The notes beneath the pieces are model-generated. The model was not told the DNA's origin. It was given only the letters and a program-made list of their open reading frames with translations, and searched no databases. From contig DASTVZ010000169.1 of NCBI GenBank assembly GCA_035758845.1, forward strand, positions 1 to 64,000: DNA of 64,000 nt, in the 5' to 3' direction. Position numbers and translations under genes: made by a program. This DNA is from JALZOC01 sp035758845. Lineage in GTDB: Bacteria > Acidobacteriota > Vicinamibacteria > Vicinamibacterales > 2-12-FULL-66-21. Positions 17,244 to 24,616 of this stretch are shown piece after piece; the stretch's first letter is position 1; the number at the start of each line of letters is the position of its first letter.

Positions 17244-18872
17244 TCAGATCCCGTACCGCAACACCATCGCGGTGATATCGTCGCTTTGCGGCGCGCCTCG
17301 GGTAAACTCGCGAACATCGGCAAAAAGCGCTTCCAGCAATTGCCGCGGCTCGAGTTCCTTGTTGCGCTCGACCACGGTCACAATCCGACTCTCGCCGTAC
17401 TCGTCGCCGCTTGCCGACATCGCTTCCGACACGCCGTCGCTGAACACGATCAGCCAGTCGCCGGGCTGAAGCGTGACCGTCTCTTCATCGAAGGTGGCGG
17501 CATCGAACAGCCCGACGATGGGGCCGCCGCATTCGAGGCGGCGCACCTTCTGCGCCGAGTCGCCTGGCGAGATGATGAGTGGTGGGTTGTGCCCGGCGTT
17601 GCAGTAGGTCAACCGGCCGTCCGGGTTCATGGCGCCATACATCAGCGTCACGAATCGTGACTCGATGCCGCGCCGATACAGCGCCAGGTTTACCCGACCG
17701 ATGGTCTGCGACGGCGAGTCGCTTGACGCCGCCTGCGCGGCAAAGATGCCCTGCATCATGGCGCTCAGGAGGGCCGCAGGGGGGCCCTTGCCGGCCACGT
17801 CGCCGAGGGCGAAACCCATGGCGCCGTGCGGCAGATCGACGTAGTCGTAAAAATCGCCGCCGATGGAACGGCACGGAATCGAGGCCGCCGCGGCGCTGAA
17901 AAACGTGCCGGCACGCGCCATCTTGGGGAGCAGCGCCTGCTGGATCTCCGCCGCGATCCGCATCTCCTGCTCCATCTTGGCCTTCTCCATCGTTTCGCGA
18001 TAGAGGCGGGCATTTTCGATCGCGACGGCCGCTTCGGTTGCGAGCGTTTCAAGCGCTGCGCGTGTCGAACTGGAGAGGAGCGTGCCTTTTTGACGGCTGT
18101 CAAGATACAGAACGCCAATGCGCTTGTCGCGCTCGTCGGCGGCTTCGGCTTTATCGAGATATCGGACGAGCCGGAGTGGAACGCACAACACGTTGCGGAT
18201 CCCGAGCGCGACGGTGCCGCCGTGGAGATTCACGATGCCCGAGTCGAGCAGATCCGCGACAATCTTCGCCTCGCCGGTTCGAAATACCTCTTCCGGAATT
18301 TTTCTGCTCGTCTCGAAGCTGCCGCCCGATAACGTGATGCGTCCTCGGGCCCGGGCCATCTTGAATTCAAGTTCGGCGCTGAGGTTCGCCAGCATGATGA
18401 ACCCGCGTTCGGCGCCCCCCACATCGATCGCAGAATCCAGCACCAGCGACAGCACGTCGTCGAGCACCCGGCCCGACCCGAGGGCGCGCAACCCTTCCAG
18501 CAACGCACCAATCTGGCGCAGATCCCCGATCGCCGTTGTGGTTGGCGATTTCTCCTCGACGGTATCCGTGTCGCGGACGAGAAAGACCATCTCGGCGCCG
18601 CCGCTTCTCCCGAGGCGAATCCGGTCGCCGTGGACGAGTGAATGCTCGGTCACCTGATCGCCGTTCACGTACGTGCCGTACCGGGACGCCCGGTCCTTCA
18701 ATACATACGTGCCACTGGGATCCAGGACGATTTCGGCGTGATCGCGGGATACTTCGCTGCCGGCGAGACGCAAGTCGTTGGTTTCCCGGCGGCCAATCTC
18801 GAATGGCGCTTTCGCCACCGGAACGACGCGCCGGCCGAGCGCGTCTGTGACTTCCAGTCGGGCCTCTGGCAT
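17244..18872 (-). CDS. FHA-GAF-PP2C (SpoIIE/RsbU-type) serine phosphatase
   Basis: A 542-residue signalling protein. The N-terminal FHA domain (about 1-100) with FEIGRRETNDLRL, EVSRDHAEI and SRYGTYVNG binds phosphothreonine. A GAF sensor domain spans about 130-300. A helical linker (MEKAKMEQEMRIAAEIQQALLP) leads into a PP2C-type phosphatase (about 320-542) with metal-binding Asp in IGGDFYDYVDL, GDVAGKGPPAALLSA, LIVFSDGVSEAM and APQSDDITAMVL. Such proteins dephosphorylate anti-sigma-factor antagonists, but no such partner is nearby. I start at ATG 18872, because upstream frame is Arg-rich non-coding. Confidence 0.92.
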   Translation of the reverse strand: MPEARLEVTDALGRRVVPVAKAPFEIGRRETNDLRLAGSEVSRDHAEIVLDPSGTYVLKDRASRYGTYVNGDQVTEHSLVHGDRIRLGRSGGAEMVFLVRDTDTVEEKSPTTTAIGDLRQIGALLEGLRALGSGRVLDDVLSLVLDSAIDVGGAERGFIMLANLSAELEFKMARARGRITLSGGSFETSRKIPEEVFRTGEAKIVADLLDSGIVNLHGGTVALGIRNVLCVPLRLVRYLDKAEAADERDKRIGVLYLDSRQKGTLLSSSTRAALETLATEAAVAIENARLYRETMEKAKMEQEMRIAAEIQQALLPKMARAGTFFSAAAASIPCRSIGGDFYDYVDLPHGAMGFALGDVAGKGPPAALLSAMMQGIFAAQAASSDSPSQTIGRVNLALYRRGIESRFVTLMYGAMNPDGRLTYCNAGHNPPLIISPGDSAQKVRRLECGGPIVGLFDAATFDEETVTLQPGDWLIVFSDGVSEAMSASGDEYGESRIVTVVERNKELEPRQLLEALFADVREFTRGAPQSDDITAMVLRYGI

Positions 18873-18886
18873 GCGGGGAGTGTAAC

Positions 18887-19165
18887 TCAGCGGCGGCGTG
18901 CGATGCGAGTGATCACCATCACGATGCCAGCTGCGGCGAGCACCGCCGCACCGATTTCTGCTTCGCGGGGATACCCGGACGCCTGCGCGCCAGCCAGAAG
19001 AAGAAGTGCCAGCAGCAGTGGAAGAATCCCTGCCCAGAGTGGCGGTCCACCTCCCCGCGTCGGGAGCGGAGCCGGCTTTCTCACGGGTTCGGTCGTTCCA
19101 ACGCCGCACCGGTAGCAAACAATCGCCTTGTCGGCGATCTCAGTTCCGCAATTCCGACACTGCAT
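18887..19165 (-). CDS. Zinc-ribbon membrane protein
   Basis: A 92-residue protein opening with a treble-clef zinc ribbon, CRNCGTEI and CYRCG (C3, C6, C17, C20). It is followed by a Pro/Gly linker and two hydrophobic helices (about 43-61 and 70-86) and a basic end RIARRR. Proteins of this layout are common and poorly studied. It is the first gene of the FHA-phosphatase operon, 14 nt upstream of that gene, and has its own perfect TATAAT 7 nt before the ATG. Confidence 0.75.
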   Translation of the reverse strand: MQCRNCGTEIADKAIVCYRCGVGTTEPVRKPAPLPTRGGGPPLWAGILPLLLALLLLAGAQASGYPREAEIGAAVLAAAGIVMVITRIARRR

Positions 19166-19172
19166 CCGGAAA

Positions 19173-19178
19173 ATTATA
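19173..19178 (-). promoter_or_regulatory. Candidate -10 box TATAAT for the zinc-ribbon/FHA operon
   Basis: Consensus TATAAT on the minus strand ends 7 nt before ATG 19165, so any leader would be nearly absent. It lies between the end of znuB and this gene and separates the two operons. Confidence 0.5.
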
Positions 19179-19190
19179 AGTTACGGCCGC

Positions 19191-20057
19191 TCACGCCGTC
19201 CGACTCGCGCGGACAGCGAGCGGCGAGCGCCGCGGCACGAGCACACGTACGATCGCCATTAGAATCAGAACGAATCCGAACGTGCACACGATCGTCGCGC
19301 CGGTCGGTAGGTCCCAGGTGAGCGACAAGTACACACCGAGCGCGGAAACGATTGTGCCCATTGCCCAGCCAATCGCGAGCCGTGGACCGATTCGATCTGA
19401 AAACAACATGGCGGCCACCGACGGCACAATCAGGTAGCAGAAAACAAGAAGTACTCCGGCGATCGCGACCGACCGCGTCACCACAAATCCGAATGAGGCA
19501 TAAAAGAGGAAATCCCAGAGCCGCACCGATTTGACCGACCCTTCGGCCTGGTCGTGATCCATCGAAATCGCCAGGAACTTCTTACGGAAAACCCAGTGGA
19601 ATGCGCCGATGATCGCGTAGAGAAGAGCCGTTTTCCCCACCTCTTCCCACGACACGGCGAGGATGTTGCCCACCAGCATGTCCTTCAGATGCTCGCCTTC
19701 GGCGGTGGACTTGCTCATCGCAACGACCGTCGCCGCCGAAGCAACCGCGTAGGAAATACCGATGATGGCTTCCTGGGGGATGCGTGCGTGCCGGCTGCGG
19801 ATCGTTGAAAAGATTCCGGCACCGATAAACGTGAAGAGCAGGCTCACCCAATACACGTCCGGTGAATGCGGATCGCCGTCAGACCACGGCAGCAGGATTG
19901 CGATCGTCGCGCCGAACGCGGCGATCTGGGCGAGCGAGAGGTCGACGAAGATGACGCCTCGTTCGACAACGTGAACTCCGAGGTAGGCGTGAATCCCCGC
20001 GATCACGAGACTGGCGACGAACGGTGCGGCCAGAAACGACAGAATCGTGACGTCCAT
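19191..20057 (-). CDS. znuB: Zinc/manganese ABC transporter permease (ZnuB/MntB family)
   Basis: A 288-residue ABC-3 family permease with eight or so hydrophobic segments; the family motif region VVERGVIFVDLSLAQIAAFGATIAI is at the N-terminus and a conserved GISYAVASAATVVAMS block in the middle. It moves the metal captured by the binding protein encoded 2 nt upstream. No ATPase (ZnuC) gene lies in this operon or elsewhere in the window, so the energising subunit must be coded elsewhere or shared. Zinc versus manganese cannot be told from the permease alone. Confidence 0.88.
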   Translation of the reverse strand: MDVTILSFLAAPFVASLVIAGIHAYLGVHVVERGVIFVDLSLAQIAAFGATIAILLPWSDGDPHSPDVYWVSLLFTFIGAGIFSTIRSRHARIPQEAIIGISYAVASAATVVAMSKSTAEGEHLKDMLVGNILAVSWEEVGKTALLYAIIGAFHWVFRKKFLAISMDHDQAEGSVKSVRLWDFLFYASFGFVVTRSVAIAGVLLVFCYLIVPSVAAMLFSDRIGPRLAIGWAMGTIVSALGVYLSLTWDLPTGATIVCTFGFVLILMAIVRVLVPRRSPLAVRASRTA

Positions 20058-20059
20058 GG

Positions 20060-20983
20060 CTATTTGGCTCCTGCCTGTTTGATTGCATTCACGACCAGAT
20101 TGATGTCGTAGTCGAAGAGCTTGAAGTAATCGGTCACTTCTTTGACGCCGCCAACGGATGGCGCAAGCACCATCACTTTCGCGCCGGTTTCCCGCGCGAT
20201 CGCATCCGGGGTCTTGCGATCAAAATACGGCTCCATGATTATCAGTTTGACGTTCTGCCGCTTCATTTCCTGAATGAGTTCAAGCGTGTGCGACGGCGAC
20301 GGCGGAATACCGGGTTTCGGTTCGACGTAGCCGATGACGTCCAGCCCGAAGGCGTCGGTAAAGTTCGGCCACGATCGGTGATAGCTCACGACTTTGACGC
20401 CCTTATAGGGGGCCATCGCAGCCTGCCACCGCTTTTCGGCGTCGGCCAATCTGCGATCGAAATCGGCATAGCGCTGGGCAAAATACCCTGCATCGGCGGG
20501 AGAGATTTCGGACAGCTTCTTCTGAATCAGCTGCGCGATGCGGCGACCATTGTCCGGCCCTAACCAGTAATGCGGATTTCCCGACGGGTGGACGTCCCCC
20601 ATCGCCCGGGTAATCTGACCGGTTGGAATCTCGAGAATTTTCGCGGTCTGTGACGCATCGAGATATCGATCGCCATTCGGCTGAATTCTCGCATTCCGTG
20701 ACTGGTTGATGAGCGGAGGCAGCCAACCGATTTCCAGTTCACGTCCAACGACGATCAGCAGATCGGCCGAATGAAGTTTGATGATGAACGTCGGCTTCGC
20801 CTCGACAAAATGCGGATCCTGGTACCCCTTCGCGAGCCCTTCGACCGAGATCTTCTCGCCGCCGACCTCCCGCGCGATCGACTCCAAGTCCTGAGTCGTC
20901 GCGACAACTTTGATTTGTCCAAATGCGTTGGCGCTCGCCAGCAGCACCGCGAGGAGCGCCGCGCCGAATATCCGTGATTTCAT
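20060..20983 (-). CDS. znuA: Metal ABC transporter substrate-binding protein (ZnuA family)
   Basis: Cluster A-I periplasmic metal-binding protein of 307 residues with a cleaved signal peptide (about 1-22). Metal ligands expected for the family are visible: His in DPHFVEAKP, His in NPHYWLGPD, and His in VVSYHRSWPNF, with an acidic residue near EPYFDRKTP. The long His-rich loop of many ZnuA proteins is absent, so manganese is possible. Start ATG 20983 has AAAGG at an 8-nt spacing; the longer frame from 21025 lacks a signal-like N-terminus. Confidence 0.88.
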   Translation of the reverse strand: MKSRIFGAALLAVLLASANAFGQIKVVATTQDLESIAREVGGEKISVEGLAKGYQDPHFVEAKPTFIIKLHSADLLIVVGRELEIGWLPPLINQSRNARIQPNGDRYLDASQTAKILEIPTGQITRAMGDVHPSGNPHYWLGPDNGRRIAQLIQKKLSEISPADAGYFAQRYADFDRRLADAEKRWQAAMAPYKGVKVVSYHRSWPNFTDAFGLDVIGYVEPKPGIPPSPSHTLELIQEMKRQNVKLIIMEPYFDRKTPDAIARETGAKVMVLAPSVGGVKEVTDYFKLFDYDINLVVNAIKQAGAK

Positions 20984-20996
20984 AACGTTGACCTTT

Positions 20997-22409
20997 CTAG
21001 AAGACGTGAGCCCCATGGGCGCCAATGGAAAACAGGAATTGAAATAGCGCTTCGTTCGAGGTCACGCCTTCCGCGTAATTCGTGCGCCGGTACTGCCCTC
21101 GAATCTGACTGAACTCGCTGGGCCAATACGTCACAACGAAAGACGGCCCCTGGTCGATGAGATTGGCGTCGGTTGCGCGAGCAGAACGGTCGAATCGCAC
21201 GCCTCCGAACCACCGGCGCGCAAACTGGTAGTCGCCGCTGACATACATGCCAAAGGCGGATACGTCGCCCGTATCCTGGCCGCGGTCGCTCCACATCAGT
21301 TCGGTTCGAGCCATGAAGCGGCGGTAAATCGCGCGACGCAGTGGACGGTAGCGTAGCGTTGCATCGACTCCGAATAGACGCGTCGTCGTATTCAACCCCG
21401 CGTCATTGTGGCCACGGGTAAACGACATGCCGATGTCGAGGTTCGTCGATTCGTTGATGTCGCGATAACCACGAAGGCGGCCAAGCCAGCTCACGTCGTT
21501 GCGCTCGTGCGTCTGGAACGGACCGGAGTTGCCCTGGTACACCTCGCCTGTCGCTTCGAGGAAGAACCACGGATTGAGCAGCAGCTTGGAGACCGACAGG
21601 CCTGAATCGTTGAGGCCCTCTTCCCCGCCGAGGAAGTTCTTCATCACAAGGGGCACGTCGACCCACGGCAGTGTGTGCGCGTGCATCGTGTTGACCTTCC
21701 CGAACTGTTCTTTCAGCTTTCCAACCTTCGCGAGCAATCCACCAGGAAGGCTGGTCAAGGTGAGAAACCCTTCTTCGATTTCGAGGCCTTCCGGCGTCGC
21801 CGACAGAAACACGTCCGCGCGCGCGTAGGGATCGACCACCGCCTGGAATGTCACTTCAGCCTCGTGCATCTCGAGCGACGGTGCAGATTCCACAGTGTTC
21901 TCTCCGGTCGTCCCGATGAAGTTCCCGATGACGGCCATATCCGGATTGAACACCTTGGAACTTGCAGCGGCCCCGCCATACACAGGGAGGCTGCCTTGCG
22001 GTCCGCCGGCGCCGGCGGCGCCCGACGGCACTTCTACACCCTGGGCTTGACCCGGTTGTCCCGGCGCTTGAGCGGCGGCCTGCGCTGGCGGCGAAACCGG
22101 GGCTGCTGGCGCAGCCGCGGTGGGTTCGGGAAGCGGCGGGACGGGTGCCGGCTGAGTCGCCGCGGCGCCAAGCTTTGCTTCGAGCGCCGCCAGCCTCGCC
22201 CCGTAGGAATCGCGGATCGCCTCGAACTCCTGTCGCAGACGATCGAGTTCCTGACGAATCTGCTGCGGATCCGTCGATTGCTGAGGTGGCGGTGTTGCTG
22301 TCCCCGCCGATGGCGTTTGCGCCAAGGCAGACGTCGAAAGCCACGAGGAAAACGCCATGGCGGCGGCGCACGCGGTCGCGCCCCCGATCGAGCGACGGTT
22401 CACGATCAC
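20997..22409 (-). CDS. Outer-membrane beta-barrel protein of the metal-uptake operon (GTG start)
   Basis: About 470 residues with a signal peptide ending near ALAQ, a coiled-coil stretch (QQIRQELDRLRQEFEAIRD) and a Pro/Ala/Gln-rich linker. A C-terminal barrel domain of alternating strands follows and ends in a terminal phenylalanine (AHVF), the outer-membrane sorting signal. GTG 22409 has AGGAGG five bases upstream; the ATG at 22472 has no support. Upstream of znuA in one transcript, it likely passes the metal through the outer membrane, as a non-TonB porin-type protein. I see no TonB box. Confidence 0.75.
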   Translation of the reverse strand: MIVNRRSIGGATACAAAMAFSSWLSTSALAQTPSAGTATPPPQQSTDPQQIRQELDRLRQEFEAIRDSYGARLAALEAKLGAAATQPAPVPPLPEPTAAAPAAPVSPPAQAAAQAPGQPGQAQGVEVPSGAAGAGGPQGSLPVYGGAAASSKVFNPDMAVIGNFIGTTGENTVESAPSLEMHEAEVTFQAVVDPYARADVFLSATPEGLEIEEGFLTLTSLPGGLLAKVGKLKEQFGKVNTMHAHTLPWVDVPLVMKNFLGGEEGLNDSGLSVSKLLLNPWFFLEATGEVYQGNSGPFQTHERNDVSWLGRLRGYRDINESTNLDIGMSFTRGHNDAGLNTTTRLFGVDATLRYRPLRRAIYRRFMARTELMWSDRGQDTGDVSAFGMYVSGDYQFARRWFGGVRFDRSARATDANLIDQGPSFVVTYWPSEFSQIRGQYRRTNYAEGVTSNEALFQFLFSIGAHGAHVF

Positions 22410-22493
22410 AGGAACCTCCTGTCCAGGCACATAGCCCTGGACCAATCCAGCCGCGGCTAACGCCGCGATCAAACTGCTACTGAACTGCGCCGA

Positions 22494-22796
22494 TTAGGCG
22501 AGGGGAGGAGCGCGACCCGAAGCGGGACGACGTGAAGCCGAGTGCGGTGCGTCAACAGAATCGATGACCGGGGAACCCGCGTCGAACAGCCAGGAACGCG
22601 CAAGGACGGCCGGATCAGCGGCGGCTTCGGCGGACGATCCGACGGCGCAGGTCGTGCAATGCGTCGTCGACTTGATATGGCACGCAAGATCGTGGTGACC
22701 CAGCGGCAGCAACGCTGCCGCCAACATGTAAAGCGCGAGAACGACCTTCAACCGGAGGCCGACCGATCCGCGAAGGAACCGCTCGGGTCTAGCCAT
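22494..22796 (-). CDS. Small Cys/His-rich membrane or secreted protein
   Basis: A 100-residue protein with one hydrophobic helix (about 16-33, LKVVLALYMLAAALLPLG). A cluster of possible metal ligands follows at once: HHDLACHIKSTTHCTTC, three Cys and four His within 17 residues. It resembles DUF2946-type proteins in layout. The rest is low-complexity. As first gene of the ZnuA/ZnuB operon it may bind the same metal at the membrane surface or periplasm; this is inference. It has a perfect TATAAT 10 nt before the ATG. Confidence 0.6.
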   Translation of the reverse strand: MARPERFLRGSVGLRLKVVLALYMLAAALLPLGHHDLACHIKSTTHCTTCAVGSSAEAAADPAVLARSWLFDAGSPVIDSVDAPHSASRRPASGRAPPLA

Positions 22797-22806
22797 CTTC
22801 AGATCG

Positions 22807-22812
22807 ATTATA
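22807..22812 (-). promoter_or_regulatory. Candidate -10 box TATAAT for the metal-uptake operon
   Basis: Consensus TATAAT on the minus strand, 10 nt before ATG 22796. The 65-nt space to the divergent rhomboid gene must hold both promoters; I see no clear Zur-type palindrome in it. Confidence 0.5.
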
Positions 22813-22846
22813 CGGGGCGGTCGGGCATCAACGCAAAATCGTCTCC

Positions 22847-22852
22847 TACAAT
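22847..22852 (+). promoter_or_regulatory. Candidate -10 box TACAAT for the rhomboid gene
   Basis: TACAAT 9 nt before ATG 22862, with no Shine-Dalgarno between. It faces away from the metal-uptake promoter. Confidence 0.45.
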
Positions 22853-22861
22853 ATATTTCGC

Positions 22862-23521
22862 ATGTTTCCGGTTAGCGACGTCATCCCGTCCAGAACGACG
22901 CCGTTCGTCACCGTCGGCCTGATCATCCTGAACTCGGTCGTGTTTCTGTATGAGCTTCAGCTGTCAAGGCCGGAGTTGCAGCTTTTCGTGCAAATTTTTG
23001 GGGTCGTTCCGGCCGACTTCACCTGGACGTCGGTCGTCACCAGCATGTTTCTCCACGAAGGCTGGATGCATCTGATCGGCAACATGCTCTATCTCTGGAT
23101 CTTCGGCGACAACGTCGAGGACCAGCTCGGCCACTTCGGTTTTCTCGTCTTCTATCTCGCAGCCGGCGCCACTGCCGCGCTCGGCCAGGTGCTGGTCAGC
23201 GCCGGCTCAACAATTCCAATGATCGGCGCGAGTGGCGCAATCGCCGGAGTGATGGGCGCCTACTTCGTTCTCTACCCGCACTCGCGCGTGCTCACCGTCG
23301 TGTTTCTCCTGTTCTTCATGGACATGGTGGAGATTCCAGCAATCTTTTTCCTCGGCATTTGGTTCATCAAAGAACTCTTCAGCGGTGTGGGGTCGCTGGG
23401 CGCGGCTTCGCTCAATGGCGGCGTCGCATTCTGGGCGCACATCGTTGGCTTTGCCGTAGGCGCGAGCATCGGCCTCTTCTGGCGAGTGCGTCACCCGCCG
23501 CAGCGCGCGTATTGGATGTAA
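22862..23521 (+). CDS. Rhomboid-family intramembrane serine protease
   Basis: A 219-residue polytopic protein with six or seven hydrophobic segments. The catalytic serine is in IGASGAIAGVMGAY and the catalytic histidine in VAFWAHIVGFAVG. The WR-type loop and the HEGWMHLIGNMLYLWIFG segment with conserved His and Asn are also present, so all known active-site elements are in place. Rhomboids cut single-pass membrane proteins within the bilayer; no substrate is evident. It is transcribed alone, divergent from the metal-uptake operon. Confidence 0.93.
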   Translation: MFPVSDVIPSRTTPFVTVGLIILNSVVFLYELQLSRPELQLFVQIFGVVPADFTWTSVVTSMFLHEGWMHLIGNMLYLWIFGDNVEDQLGHFGFLVFYLAAGATAALGQVLVSAGSTIPMIGASGAIAGVMGAYFVLYPHSRVLTVVFLLFFMDMVEIPAIFFLGIWFIKELFSGVGSLGAASLNGGVAFWAHIVGFAVGASIGLFWRVRHPPQRAYWM

Positions 23522-23529
23522 AAAAAGAG

Positions 23530-23648
23530 AGCGCCTGCGCCCGAGCGAGGCGACGGAGTGAAGCGTCGCGTAGCGGCACCGCCGAGCGAGAGCGGGTGGG
23601 GGTGGGGCCCCACGCGCCGTGAGTGAAGCAGATCGAACGCCTCGGCCA
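23530..23648. repeat. Dispersed GC-rich repeat, copy A
   Basis: About 120 bp between the convergent rhomboid and C13-like genes, containing CCGAGCGAGGCGAC, GCCGAGCGAGAGCG and GTGGGGCCCCAC. Copies at 54413-54514 (same orientation), 42443-42545 and 38000-38092 (reversed) share these blocks in the same order. Confidence 0.75.
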
Positions 23649-23650
23649 AG

Positions 23651-24616
23651 CTAGGTCTTGAGTCGCAACCGGATGTCGTGCGACACCTGGGAGAGCTCGA
23701 TCATTAAACGCTCGAACTCTTTCGCATAGTCGCCCGGCGGAAGGAATTGGCGGCGGATCTTCAGATCCTCGACTTCCGCTTCCAGCGTCGCCTTTCGCTG
23801 GAGCAGCTTCAACAGCACCTCGTCGGTCGGCTGCGCGTCAGGACGCGACTCATCGAGATAGGTCCGGCTGGCCACCGATCCGTCATCCCCCGGCGTGGTG
23901 ACTTCGTTTCCCACCCCGTCGCCGTTGTCGTCGAGAAGCGCGTGCTCGGTTGAGAGCTGGCCGCGCTGCTGATAATGGCGACGGACGGCGGAGCTCGCGG
24001 CGGCGAATGCTTCCCAGATCGAGACTCTTTCGTTCTTGTCGAGATCGGCGCCCGGATCGGTCAGCGCCCGGATGAAGTACTCGGGGAAGACCGTGTCATA
24101 GCGCTGCGCCGGCGAATCGGTTGCCGTGATGATGACGCGCCGAGGTCCGGAGAGACGCTCGAGAAACGGGAAACTTGCCGAAGACGTGTTCACGAGGATG
24201 GCGCGTCCGGGGACCGCCTTGAGTAACGCCGACCAGTCAGCGGACTCGAGATCGGGGCCCACCAGGTTGAATTTTGCGTCGGTGCCGTCGAACGTGCCGT
24301 GTCCGATCAACAAGATGAAGAAGACATCGTCGCGCGTCATGCGCGACGCGATCGACGTAATCACCCGTCGAAGATTCTCCGCGGTCGCCACATCGGCCGG
24401 ACGCGACGTATCCGATAAAACCGTCACGCGAGTGGGATCGAACTTCAGCGCCTCGATGAGTGTCTTCGACAACTGCGTCGACCAGCGATCGTACTGCGCC
24501 ACATACTCGGGTCCGCCCGCTGCCCCTGACACAATCAGCGCGTACCGCTGGTCCGCCGACGAGGGCACCGGATTGGTCAGCAGGAGCACGGCCACAATCA
24601 ACGCGCTCGCTCTCAT
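23651..24616 (-). CDS. Caspase/legumain-like (C13-type) protein without visible catalytic cysteine
   Basis: A 321-residue secreted protein with signal peptide (about 1-21) and a caspase-like alpha/beta fold. The strand-histidine motif FFILLIGHGTFDG has H106. At the position of the family's Cys the sequence reads ILVNTSSASFPF (S145-S148), so the nucleophile is absent or is serine. Later there is an EF-hand-like loop DDNGDGVGNE and a C-terminal coiled coil (EVLLKLLQRKATLEAEVEDLK). ATG 24616 overlaps the preceding gene as ATGA. It is the last gene of the eight-gene MoxR/VWA operon. Confidence 0.75.
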   Translation of the reverse strand: MRASALIVAVLLLTNPVPSSADQRYALIVSGAAGGPEYVAQYDRWSTQLSKTLIEALKFDPTRVTVLSDTSRPADVATAENLRRVITSIASRMTRDDVFFILLIGHGTFDGTDAKFNLVGPDLESADWSALLKAVPGRAILVNTSSASFPFLERLSGPRRVIITATDSPAQRYDTVFPEYFIRALTDPGADLDKNERVSIWEAFAAASSAVRRHYQQRGQLSTEHALLDDNGDGVGNEVTTPGDDGSVASRTYLDESRPDAQPTDEVLLKLLQRKATLEAEVEDLKIRRQFLPPGDYAKEFERLMIELSQVSHDIRLRLKT

